NCBI GenBank assembly: GCA_964514665.1
Contig: CAZESH010000221.1
Span: 1-7,518, forward strand
Length of the DNA stretch: 7,518 bases
DNA from: CAZESH01 sp964514665
GTDB taxonomy: Bacteria > Bacillota > Bacilli > Paenibacillales > KCTC-25726
Direction of reading: 5' to 3'
In this document: one piece after another, positions 1 through 6,205 of the stretch
Numbering within the stretch: position 1 is the first letter of the stretch
Layout: each line of letters opens with the position of its first letter
Program-made: the position numbers and the translations under genes
Notes under the pieces: model-generated
The model's database searches: none
What the model saw: the letters and a program-made list of their open reading frames with translations, nothing else
Told to the model about the DNA's origin: nothing

Positions 1-30
1 GGGTGGAGGACACCCGGCGTTCTTTTTATT
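1..30 (+). terminator. Probable rho-independent terminator of an upstream gene, 5' side cut by window start
   Basis: GGGTG (1-5) pairs with CACCC (11-15) around a GAGGA loop. The 3' side continues GGCG and then a T-rich tract (20-27, TTCTTTTT). If the bases before the window are CGCC or similar, the stem would extend to about 9 bp, which is a standard terminator. Only the 5-bp core can be seen here. It would end an upstream + strand gene and insulate the feo promoter. Confidence 0.5.
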
Positions 31-51
31 TATATTGATTCTTATTATTGA

Positions 52-81
52 TCATTTTGTAAAAAATATTTTACAAAATGA
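52..81. repeat. Perfect 13-bp inverted repeat upstream of the feo promoter, possible operator
   Basis: TCATTTTGTAAAA (52-64) and TTTTACAAAATGA (69-81) are exact reverse complements separated by AATA. The stem has only three G/C pairs and no T-tract follows, so it is not a terminator. It ends at the expected -35 region of the feo promoter and is separate from the Fur box. The half-site spacing does not fit Rex or FNR/CRP consensus sites. A DNA-binding site for an unknown regulator is possible. Confidence 0.45.
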
Positions 82-110
82 GTACATATAACTAAAAGAA
101 TCTGTATAAT
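81..110 (+). promoter_or_regulatory. Promoter of the feo operon
   Basis: A consensus -10 hexamer TATAAT lies at 105-110 in AT-rich DNA, 57 bases before the feoA start. No good TTGACA box lies 16-18 bases upstream: AGTACA at 81-86 matches only its last three bases. The promoter would therefore be weak at -35 or helped by an activator. The predicted start is near 116-118, which places the Fur box just downstream of it. Confidence 0.6.
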
Positions 111-127
111 AAAAATATCAATTTAAT

Positions 128-147
128 TGATAATGATTTTCATTATT
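128..147. promoter_or_regulatory. Fur box (iron-responsive operator)
   Basis: TGATAATGATTTTCA (128-142) matches the Bacillus 7-1-7 Fur motif TGATAATNATTATCA at 14 of 15 positions. Positions 129-147 match the classical 19-bp consensus at 16 of 19. ATAATGA (130-136) and TCATTAT (140-146) are perfect arms around TTT. The box lies between the predicted transcription start and the feoA RBS, so Fe2+-loaded Fur would block initiation or early elongation. Control of ferrous-iron uptake genes by Fur is well established. Confidence 0.88.
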
Positions 148-166
148 ATTTGGAAGGTGAACCAAG

Positions 167-397
167 ATGCGGCTGGATTCCATACTGCCCGGACAAAAGG
201 TGATCATTACAGACATGGTTGAAGCGGGATCTTTCGTAACCAGACGCTTGCTTGATATGGGAATCATGGAAGGAACGGAAATCTGCCTGAAGCGCTTGCT
301 CCCCTTCGGTGGACCGCTGGCCCTCGAATGCGGGAACGGCCAATGCTTCTGCATCCGCTTAAAGGATGCCATGGGCATTCGGGTGGATGCGGTATGA
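167..397 (+). CDS. feoA: FeoA, small SH3-like partner of the ferrous iron transporter
   Basis: This is a 76-aa cytosolic protein of the FeoA family, a small beta-barrel (SH3-like) fold that assists the FeoB transporter at the inner face of the membrane. It has the family pattern of an N-terminal LDSILPGQKVII strand region, a central RRLLDMGIMEGTEI segment (about residues 26-39) and a C-terminal GNGQCFCIRLKDAMGIRV strand region (about 56-73). The length is typical for a free-standing FeoA. The start is supported by GGAAGGTG at 152-159, seven bases before the ATG. The stop overlaps the feoB start in ATGA (394-397), implying translational coupling. The gene is first in a Fur-controlled operon. 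Two Cys residues (60 and 62) lie close together; I attach no function to them. Confidence 0.93.
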   Translation: MRLDSILPGQKVIITDMVEAGSFVTRRLLDMGIMEGTEICLKRLLPFGGPLALECGNGQCFCIRLKDAMGIRVDAV

Positions 398-2403
398 TCA
401 AGGTTGCGCTTGCCGGTAATCCCAATACGGGAAAAACCTCATTGTTTAATCTGCTTACCGGCTCTTACGAGTATGTCGGTAATTGGCCGGGCGTTACGGT
501 TGAAAAAAAAGTCGGAAAATTAAAATCGAAGACCGGCGATCTGATCGATCTTCCCGGCATTTATACATTAAATCCGCTTTCCAAGGATGAAGGCGTGGCG
601 ACGCGTTTTTTGATAGACGAATCGTTTCATGCGATCGTCAATGTCGTGGATGCTTCGCAAATCGAAAGAAACCTCTATTTGACCGTTCAGCTGCTTGAGC
701 TTGGAAAGCCGATGCTGTTGGCATTGAATATGGTTGACGTGGCCAATGGGAGAGGTCTGACCATCGACTATCGGGCGCTCGGCAAAGCGCTGCGGACTCC
801 GGTAGTTCCGATCGTTGCGCGCTCCGGAAAAGGAATAAACGAGCTGGAAGGCTTGCTTCGCAAGCTCGGGCAGCAAAGCGCAGAGCCGCTTATGATCTAT
901 TACGGAGCGGAGTTGGAGAAGGCCATATCGGCATTGTCACAGCTGATGCCGCAAACGCTGCCGCTCAATAAACGCTGGATTGCGCTGCAGCTGCTTGACG
1001 GCAATGATGTTGTGTTGGAATGGTTGAGCGCTCTAGCTAATCGCGGCGCATTGCTGAAGATCGTGATGCAGACGGAGGAAGCGTTGAGGCGTAAGAAAGA
1101 GGCGAAATCGCTCTCCCATTTTATCCGCAAAGTCCGCATGGATAAAATAAAAGAAATTGTCAAAGAGAGTGTGAGGGTCCAAAAAACAAACCGCAGGCCA
1201 TTAACGGAAAGGGTGGATGATCTGGCCACCCACAGACTGCTCGGTTTGCCGATCTTTTTTTTGCTGATGTTTTTGATGTTCAAGCTGACGTTCGACTGGC
1301 TGGGCACGCCGATGTCAGATCGATTAAGCGCTTTCGTCGACGGACCGGTTACGATTGGGATCAAGTCGATTTTGGATCTGCTGGGAGCTTCGCCTTTTCT
1401 GCATGATGTCGTGTTGAGCGGAATTATACCCGGCGTTGGCGGGGTATTGGTATTTGTTCCGCAGATTTTCATTCTCTTCTTCATGATTTCATTGATTGAA
1501 GATTCCGGATATATGGCCCGGGTTGCCGTGGTGCTCGATAAAATCGCCGAGGCGATCGGTTTGAACGGCAAAGCGTTCATTCCGATGATCATCGGCTTCG
1601 GCTGCAATGTGCCGGGAGTAATGGCTACTCGCTCGATCGAACAGCCGCGAGACCGTCTGTTAACCATACTGCTCCTGCCGATGATGTCTTGTTCGGCGCG
1701 ATTAACCGTTTTCAGTCTGTTTGTGGGCACTTTTTTCACAGCGTATCAAGCCTTGATTGTCTTGTCGCTGTACATGCTCGGCATAGCCGTTTCGATTGCG
1801 CTTGCCAAGCTGTTCTCCTCCACGATCCTTCGTCAGGCGAATTCAGGTTTTGTCATTGAGCTGCCGCCTTACCGGATGCCGCAAACGCGCACGCTGGTGC
1901 TCAGTACCTGGGAGAAGGGAAAAGGCTTCGTGAGAAAAGCGGGAACACTGATCTTCGGCGGCTCAGTGGCCATCTGGCTGCTTAGCTATTCTGGACCGGA
2001 AGGCTGGAAAGTGGCGATGGACCACAGCTTTCTCGCCTACTTGGGAGGGCTGTTAGTACCGATCCTGCAGCCGCTGGGCTTCGGCAGCTGGCAGGCAGGC
2101 TCGGCGCTGATTACCGGATTTTTGGCCAAGGAGGTTGTCGTTTCCACGATGAATATCATCTATGCGGCACCTGATATGAATGCGCTTCAGGGCATGATTT
2201 CCCGCCAATTCTCTCCGCTTCAAGCATACAGCTTTATGGTTTTTCTGTTGTTGTACGTGCCTTGTCTGGCAACCGTCGGGGCGATTCGCAAGGAAGCGAT
2301 GTCGGCAAAGTGGACGCTCTTTTCAATCGGATATGCGCTGCTGGTGGCCTATGTCCTTGCACTGGTGATCTATCACGGGGGCAGATGGCTCGGTCTCGGA
2401 TAA
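394..2403 (+). CDS. feoB: FeoB, GTPase-coupled ferrous iron permease
   Basis: This 669-aa inner-membrane protein imports Fe2+. The N-terminal G domain shows G1 GNPNTGKT (8-15), the G2 Thr35, G3 DLPG (52-55), G4 NMVD (112-115) and a G5-like ARSGKG (142-147). A helical GDI-like linker follows to about residue 275, then a polytopic membrane part. That part holds the two gate repeats, with GFGCNVPG (401-408) and MSCSARL (431-437), and the YVPC segment (621-624). Cys404, Cys433 and Cys624 are the conserved Cys positions of the permease. The length fits Gram-positive FeoB. I start it at the ATG in the ATGA overlap with feoA because the G domain begins there; an in-frame upstream start at 328 would add 22 unrelated residues from inside feoA. 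One oddity is that LTVF follows SCSAR where the family usually has LPVY. Confidence 0.96.
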   Translation: MIKVALAGNPNTGKTSLFNLLTGSYEYVGNWPGVTVEKKVGKLKSKTGDLIDLPGIYTLNPLSKDEGVATRFLIDESFHAIVNVVDASQIERNLYLTVQLLELGKPMLLALNMVDVANGRGLTIDYRALGKALRTPVVPIVARSGKGINELEGLLRKLGQQSAEPLMIYYGAELEKAISALSQLMPQTLPLNKRWIALQLLDGNDVVLEWLSALANRGALLKIVMQTEEALRRKKEAKSLSHFIRKVRMDKIKEIVKESVRVQKTNRRPLTERVDDLATHRLLGLPIFFLLMFLMFKLTFDWLGTPMSDRLSAFVDGPVTIGIKSILDLLGASPFLHDVVLSGIIPGVGGVLVFVPQIFILFFMISLIEDSGYMARVAVVLDKIAEAIGLNGKAFIPMIIGFGCNVPGVMATRSIEQPRDRLLTILLLPMMSCSARLTVFSLFVGTFFTAYQALIVLSLYMLGIAVSIALAKLFSSTILRQANSGFVIELPPYRMPQTRTLVLSTWEKGKGFVRKAGTLIFGGSVAIWLLSYSGPEGWKVAMDHSFLAYLGGLLVPILQPLGFGSWQAGSALITGFLAKEVVVSTMNIIYAAPDMNALQGMISRQFSPLQAYSFMVFLLLYVPCLATVGAIRKEAMSAKWTLFSIGYALLVAYVLALVIYHGGRWLGLG

Positions 2404-2426
2404 TGCAAGAAAGAAGGTGAGCTTTA

Positions 2427-2570
2427 ATGATTGTCAATGTCGCGCTGGGTACACTCATCTTCGGCTATGCAGCGTATGCGCTGTATCGTTTTGTCCGCAA
2501 AAGCAAGCAGGGCAAATGCGCCGCCTGCGAGCTTAATCAGGCTTGCAAAGGAAAAAATTGCAAATATTAG
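2427..2570 (+). CDS. FeoB-associated Cys-rich membrane protein
   Basis: This 47-aa ORF starts at an ATG preceded by AAGGTGA (2414-2420) and lies 23 bases after the feoB stop. It has one hydrophobic segment (about residues 3-20), then a basic stretch (RFVRKSKQGK, 21-30), and then a Cys-rich tail with Cys31, Cys34, Cys40 and Cys45 (a CxxC plus two more). This is the architecture of the small FeoB-associated Cys-rich proteins found after feoB in Bacillota. Their exact job is not settled; binding or handing on Fe2+ at the membrane is a reasonable guess. The basic residues after the helix suggest a cytosolic tail. It is the last gene of the Fur-controlled operon. Confidence 0.88.
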   Translation: MIVNVALGTLIFGYAAYALYRFVRKSKQGKCAACELNQACKGKNCKY

Positions 2571-2594
2571 ATTGGAATTAGAAGGAATTTATAT

Positions 2595-2642
2595 TCCCCT
2601 CTCCGAATTGTTTATTTAGAAAATTTGGAGGGGGGATTTTTT
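2595..2642 (+). terminator. Terminator of the feo operon, overlapping the next gene's RBS
   Basis: Bases 2595-2609 pair with 2622-2636 in an uninterrupted 15-bp stem with two G-U pairs (2605/2626 and 2600/2631). The loop is 12 bases, and TTTTTT (2637-2642) follows directly. This is a textbook intrinsic terminator 24 bases after the Cys-rich gene. Its 3' arm contains GGAGGGGGG (2627-2635), the only Shine-Dalgarno for the next gene, whose GTG begins at 2643 right after the T-tract. The folded hairpin would therefore end the feo transcript and also hide the RBS in any read-through RNA. Confidence 0.85.
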
Positions 2643-3368
2643 GTGCTGCCGAAAATCATAGCTCACCGCGGCGCATCCGCGGACGCGCCGGAGAATACGA
2701 TGGCAGCCTTCCGGCTGGCGATCGTGCAGCATGCAGAAGGCATCGAGCTGGATATCCAAATGTCCAAGGACGGTAAATTGGTCGTCATCCATGATGAGAA
2801 TCTGCAGCGGACCACCGATCGAAAGGGCGCCGTAGCCGAGCTGAACTATGAAGAAATACGACGCGCCGATGCTTCCAACGGTTTTGCCCGTTACCGCGGC
2901 GAGCCTGTTCCTTTGCTGGAGGAAGTGATGGAGCTCATTGCTCCTACGGAGCTGATGCTGAATATCGAGCTGAAAAACGGGATCATTCGCTATGAGGGAA
3001 TGGAACAAAAGGTCGTTCAGATGGTGCGCGAATTCGGCATGGAGCGGCGCGTCGTTTATTCTTCTTTTAATCATTACAGCATGATTGAAACGGCAAAGCT
3101 CGCTCCGCAGACGGAAAGTGCGCTTTTGTATGCTTCGGGACTGTACGAGCCGTGGAAATATGCGCTGCAGATAGGCGCGGGCGGACTGCATCCGCAATTT
3201 TTAAGCATCGATAAGGAAATTGTACGGCGCTCGCAGGAAGCCGGCATCAAGGTTCGTCCCTATACGGTAAATAAAGAAAAGGATATGCGCACCATGATCT
3301 CGTACGGTGTTGACGCCGTAATCACAAACTATCCGTTGAGAATGAAACGGATTCTGTCAGAAATATAA
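2643..3368 (+). CDS. Glycerophosphodiester phosphodiesterase, cytosolic
   Basis: This 241-aa enzyme of the GDPD family (TIM-barrel, PI-PLC-like) hydrolyses glycerophosphodiesters such as glycerophosphocholine or glycerophosphoethanolamine to sn-glycerol 3-phosphate and an alcohol. Seen in sequence are HRG (8-10), PENT (16-19), ELD with Glu35 and Asp37, His50 in VVIHD, and ELK with Glu109 and Lys111. The first and third groups carry the family's metal-binding and catalytic residues. The C-terminal VRPYTVN and GVDAVITNYP segments are also typical. There is no signal peptide, so it acts in the cytosol, and its length is like the short cytosolic (UgpQ-type) enzymes. I chose GTG 2643 because GGAGGGGGG at 2627-2635 is correctly spaced; a TTG at 2625 would place that RBS inside the gene. 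It begins a close group with the next two genes. Confidence 0.92.
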   Translation: MLPKIIAHRGASADAPENTMAAFRLAIVQHAEGIELDIQMSKDGKLVVIHDENLQRTTDRKGAVAELNYEEIRRADASNGFARYRGEPVPLLEEVMELIAPTELMLNIELKNGIIRYEGMEQKVVQMVREFGMERRVVYSSFNHYSMIETAKLAPQTESALLYASGLYEPWKYALQIGAGGLHPQFLSIDKEIVRRSQEAGIKVRPYTVNKEKDMRTMISYGVDAVITNYPLRMKRILSEI

Positions 3369-3411
3369 ATATCCACCGGGTGAAAATTACACAAAGAAAG
3401 CGGGTTGTGAA

Positions 3412-4377
3412 GTGGCGAAGGATGGCAGAAGATTCGAGAATATGGACGGCGTCAGCACCGACAAATCCTTCAAGGAATTAAGGCAATGGAGAAAGGAGCG
3501 CAAAGCCAAAAAGAAAGCTCTCTCTTATCGACTGCCTCATGCACAGCAAAAGGAAACGGAATGGCTGCGGAACAATCGCACGCAGCTTTGCGTAACCTGG
3601 AGCGGCCATGCCACCTTTTTGATCCAGACCGGCGGTCTGAACATCGTCACAGATCCGGTCTGGGCGAATTGGATGGGGATTGACCGCAGAAAGTGCGAGC
3701 CGGGAATTCCGCTTGCCGAATTGCCGGAAATCGATATCGTGCTGATTTCCCACAATCATTACGATCATCTCCATCTCCAATCGCTGCGCCGACTGCCCGG
3801 ACGTCCCGCGATCATGGTTCCATCCGGATTGGGAAACTGGCTGATGCGTAAAGGTTTTCCGAAGGTCATCGAATTTGCCTGGTGGGACGAGCTGAGCGTA
3901 GAGGGGATCAGCTTTGCTTTTGTCCCCGCACAGCATTGGTCGAGAAGAACGCTGAGGGATATGAATCGTTCTCACTGGGGCGGCTGGGTAATCCGCAGCA
4001 GTTCCTCGCCTGCAGACGAGTGGCCGCTTTATTTTGCCGGCGACAGCGGGTATTTCAAAGGCTTTCGGGAGATCGGCCTGCGCTATTCGCCGAAAATTGC
4101 CCTGATGCCGATCGGAGCCTACGAACCGGAGTGGTTTATGGCCGCTCAGCATGTGACGCCGGAGGAAGCGGTGCGCGCATTCATCGATGTTGGGGCGGAA
4201 GTTTTCATTCCGATGCATTACGGAGCCTTCCGGCTGGCGGACGATACGGCCAAGGATGCTTTGGACAGGCTGTACCCGGCGTGGCAGGAAAGGCGCTTGG
4301 AACAAGACCGGTTGAAGGTGTTAAAGCTGGGGGAGACCGTCAAGTTCATGGAATCCGGACGAAATCATAAAGGATAA
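3412..4377 (+). CDS. Metallo-beta-lactamase-fold hydrolase, NAPE-PLD-like
   Basis: This 321-aa protein has a metallo-beta-lactamase fold. The metal motif HNHYDH (His114, His116, Asp118, His119) is followed by His175 in PAQHWSRR, Asp211 in GDSGY and His269 in MHYGAF. PAQHWSRR and this set of ligands resemble N-acyl-phosphatidylethanolamine phospholipase D and its bacterial relatives, which are two-zinc phosphodiesterases; the actual substrate here is unknown. There is no signal peptide. The N-terminus is very basic (RKERKAKKK, 27-35). I chose GTG 3412, which has only a weak upstream RBS, because the RFENMDG segment (7-13) matches the usual N-terminus of these homologues; an ATG at 3442 would lose it. 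It lies 43 bases after the phosphodiesterase and 19 before the transporter, suggesting co-transcription. Confidence 0.85.
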   Translation: MAKDGRRFENMDGVSTDKSFKELRQWRKERKAKKKALSYRLPHAQQKETEWLRNNRTQLCVTWSGHATFLIQTGGLNIVTDPVWANWMGIDRRKCEPGIPLAELPEIDIVLISHNHYDHLHLQSLRRLPGRPAIMVPSGLGNWLMRKGFPKVIEFAWWDELSVEGISFAFVPAQHWSRRTLRDMNRSHWGGWVIRSSSSPADEWPLYFAGDSGYFKGFREIGLRYSPKIALMPIGAYEPEWFMAAQHVTPEEAVRAFIDVGAEVFIPMHYGAFRLADDTAKDALDRLYPAWQERRLEQDRLKVLKLGETVKFMESGRNHKG

Positions 4378-4396
4378 CGGAAAGGGAGATAACCTT

Positions 4397-5674
4397 ATGG
4401 TAAAGCTGGAACTGACGAACTCGAAGAAAATCGCCTACAGCTCGGGAAATCTTTCCGTCAATTTGATGTCCCAGGCTTTTGCAACCTATATCGTGTTTTA
4501 TTATGTCGATGTGCTCGGCGTTCGTCCCGCTTTGATCAGTTTGGCGATGATTATTCACGGCATATTCAATGCTGTGCTGAATCCTTTGTTCGGCTATATG
4601 TCCGACCGCACAACAACCCGCTGGGGCAGAAGAATTCCGTATATTTCTTTTGGCATGCTGCCGTTGGCGGCGGTGTTTACGCTTGTGTGGCTGGCTCCTG
4701 TTCACGCTTCAATGCTGTTCTGGTATTTTCTTGTTGTCGTTCTGGTTTACGATATCCTGTTCGTCATTGTGGTTCTCAATTGGACCTCGCTTTTTCCTGA
4801 AATGTTCGAAACTCTGAAGGAACGCTCATACATTTCCGCTTGGCGGCAAATGCTGGGGATTATCGGGATGATTGTCGGCGTGGCTGTTTCGCCGCTGTTG
4901 TACAGCAGCTTGGGCTGGCCGATGTTGGGGGCGATATTCGGCATTATCGTACTGGCGTTTTTTGCAATTTCGCTTTACGGATCGAAGGAAAATCTCCATG
5001 TACATACGGCATCCTTCAGCTTTTTCCAGGCGCTTCGCTACACATTCTCCAATAAAGCCTTCGTCACTTACGTGCTGGGCAGCTTTTTCGTCCAGTTCAG
5101 CTTTGCCCTTCTGCCTGCTGCCATTCCCTTCTTTGCCAAATATGTGCTGCAAATTCCCGAAGCGCAAAATTCCGTTTTACTCGGAACGATCTTTATTGTG
5201 GCGATTCCGATGGTATACGTCTGGAGCCGGATTGTCGATAAATGGGGCACGCGCAGCGTGATTTTGCTTGCCGTTTTTTTGCTGATGCTGTCGCTGCTTG
5301 CTTTTATTTTCATCCATCATTTTACTGCTGCTGTGATCGGATCGGCTGCAATCGGCTTTGCATTGGCGGGCATTTTGATTTTGCTGGATGTTTTTTTGGC
5401 CGAAATCATCGATGAGGATGAGAAAAAGAGCGGCGCCAGGCGGGAAGGCATGTATTTCGGGATGAACGGCTTTATTGTCCGCTGGGGCGTTTCCCTGCAG
5501 GCCGCGGTAATGGGAATGATCCTCGAATGGAGCGGTTACCGCCCGCATGCCGCTGTGCAGAGCGCGGGTGCGCTTGCCGGCATTCGCTCGATGATGAGCT
5601 TAATTCCTGCAGCCGCTTTGATGATTTCCTTGGTATTCTTTTATTTGTATCCGATTCGGGGAAAAAAGAGGTAA
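4397..5674 (+). CDS. MFS transporter, GPH/MFS_2 type (12 TM)
   Basis: This 425-aa integral membrane protein has about 12 hydrophobic segments in two halves. The loop after TM2 reads GYMSDRTTTRWGRRIPY (66-82), the signature of the glycoside-pentoside-hexuronide:cation symporter branch. In the second half, EIIDEDEKKSGARREGMYFG (336-355) is the other typical signature. The branch moves sugars and glycosides (MelB) and, in animals, lysolipids (MFSD2A); the substrate here is unknown. By eye alignment, Asn58 and Asn62 stand where MelB has the cation-site Asp55 and Asp59, so Na+ coupling by that site is doubtful. GGGAG at 4384-4388 gives a well-placed RBS for the ATG. It ends the group that begins with the phosphodiesterase; no clear terminator follows. 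Confidence 0.87.
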   Translation: MVKLELTNSKKIAYSSGNLSVNLMSQAFATYIVFYYVDVLGVRPALISLAMIIHGIFNAVLNPLFGYMSDRTTTRWGRRIPYISFGMLPLAAVFTLVWLAPVHASMLFWYFLVVVLVYDILFVIVVLNWTSLFPEMFETLKERSYISAWRQMLGIIGMIVGVAVSPLLYSSLGWPMLGAIFGIIVLAFFAISLYGSKENLHVHTASFSFFQALRYTFSNKAFVTYVLGSFFVQFSFALLPAAIPFFAKYVLQIPEAQNSVLLGTIFIVAIPMVYVWSRIVDKWGTRSVILLAVFLLMLSLLAFIFIHHFTAAVIGSAAIGFALAGILILLDVFLAEIIDEDEKKSGARREGMYFGMNGFIVRWGVSLQAAVMGMILEWSGYRPHAAVQSAGALAGIRSMMSLIPAAALMISLVFFYLYPIRGKKR

Positions 5675-5698
5675 AATCTTTTCGCTCAAGTGACAAAA

Positions 5699-5726
5699 AT
5701 TACAGAACCGATCCGAATCCTATTTT
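5699..5726 (+). promoter_or_regulatory. Weak candidate promoter before the 113-aa gene
   Basis: ATTACA (5699-5704) and TATTTT (5721-5726) are spaced by 16 bases and each match the sigma-A hexamers at 4 of 6 positions. The 93-base gap between the transporter and the next gene, together with that gene's own strong RBS, leaves room for a promoter, but the match is poor and read-through from upstream is equally possible. Confidence 0.25.
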
Positions 5727-5767
5727 ATACTTTTCTTAAAAAGAGTTCCTTACAGGAGGAGAAGAAG

Positions 5768-6109
5768 ATGAAACGTATCCCGGATTTTCGATATGTTTTT
5801 GCCCGCAAGCTGGTTCCTCTGAGTATAGATGACTTAAATGGCGTAAAGGCTTTTTTGCAGCAAATCGGCGAATCGGCGGATGGGATCGAAGGCTTGTATA
5901 CGACTTTGGAATACGAAGAGGACGGGTCGAACAGCGGCTGGCGCGCCGTAGCTTATCCATACTCCAAATTCAGCGCCTTTTGGGAGCACACTCCTTATTA
6001 TGTACAGCAGGAGCGGACCTCCTATGAGCTGGCGAACGCCAATGCCAGAGAATTTCTGCGGCAAAGCGTCGGGAAGCTCGCCGAGGTTTCCTCTCATGCT
6101 AGAAAATAG
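5768..6109 (+). CDS. Conserved-looking hypothetical protein, 113 aa
   Basis: I do not recognise this protein. The ATG is well supported by AGGAGGAG (5754-5761), with GGAGG ending eight bases before it; a GTG at 5690 is in frame but would put this RBS inside the gene. The protein is soluble, with no signal peptide, no membrane helix and no Cys. The N-terminus is basic (KRIPDFRYVFARK), followed by a likely helix (20-33). An acidic stretch (YEEDGS, 49-54) comes next, then an aromatic-rich middle with Tyr44, Tyr49, Trp58, Tyr63, Tyr65, Phe68, Phe71, Trp72, Tyr77 and Tyr78. The C-terminus (84-105) looks helical. Codon use looks like its neighbours. It lies between a transporter and a GDSL esterase, which gives no firm hint of function. 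Confidence 0.75.
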   Translation: MKRIPDFRYVFARKLVPLSIDDLNGVKAFLQQIGESADGIEGLYTTLEYEEDGSNSGWRAVAYPYSKFSAFWEHTPYYVQQERTSYELANANAREFLRQSVGKLAEVSSHARK

Positions 6110-6205
6110 GCAAGGTTTAACGACAATTGTTTCTCCCCATAGTGCATTTTCACATTTCCTCCGCAGTAAAATTACACTACGACAACGTTTCTTGGGGGGA
6201 AGACT
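6110..6205 (+). other. Intergenic leader of the GDSL esterase gene with an imperfect direct repeat
   Basis: This 96-base gap holds an imperfect direct repeat, ACGACAATTGTTTCT (6120-6134) and ACGACAACGTTTCTT (6179-6193), sharing ACGACAA and GTTTCT with a one-base length difference. The second copy ends directly at the G-rich RBS. TAAAAT (6167-6172) could serve as a -10, but no -35 box is convincing. No terminator is seen for the preceding gene. Confidence 0.3.

Noticed and set aside
52..81. The AT-rich dyad as a Rex or FNR/CRP box
   Set aside because: Rex sites are TTGTGAA-N4-TTCACAA and FNR/CRP half-sites are spaced by six; here the central G/C bases are missing and the half-site spacing is different.
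1255..1262. Run of eight T in feoB as a frameshift or programmed slippage site
   Set aside because: The frame continues intact through the run into conserved membrane segments, and it encodes an ordinary Phe-Phe-Leu stretch at the start of a TM helix.
900..1739. 279-codon open frame on the - strand inside feoB
   Set aside because: It is fully antisense to a clear FeoB coding region, has no recognisable domain in its translation, and is explained by codon bias in the opposite frame.
3374..3382. CACCGGGTG palindrome between the phosphodiesterase and the metallo-hydrolase as a terminator
   Set aside because: The arms are four bases at most with almost no loop, and no T-tract follows.
3478..4305. 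275-codon open frame on the - strand inside the metallo-hydrolase gene
   Set aside because: The + strand frame has all the metal-ligand motifs; the antisense translation is low in structure-like pattern and has no independent RBS evidence.
3882..4370. 162-codon + strand frame overlapping the metallo-hydrolase
   Set aside because: It lies wholly within the hydrolase gene in another frame, and its translation is Arg/Gly-rich with no motif.
5690..5767. Upstream GTG extension of the 113-aa gene by 26 residues
   Set aside because: The extension places a perfect AGGAGGAG RBS inside the gene and has no RBS of its own.
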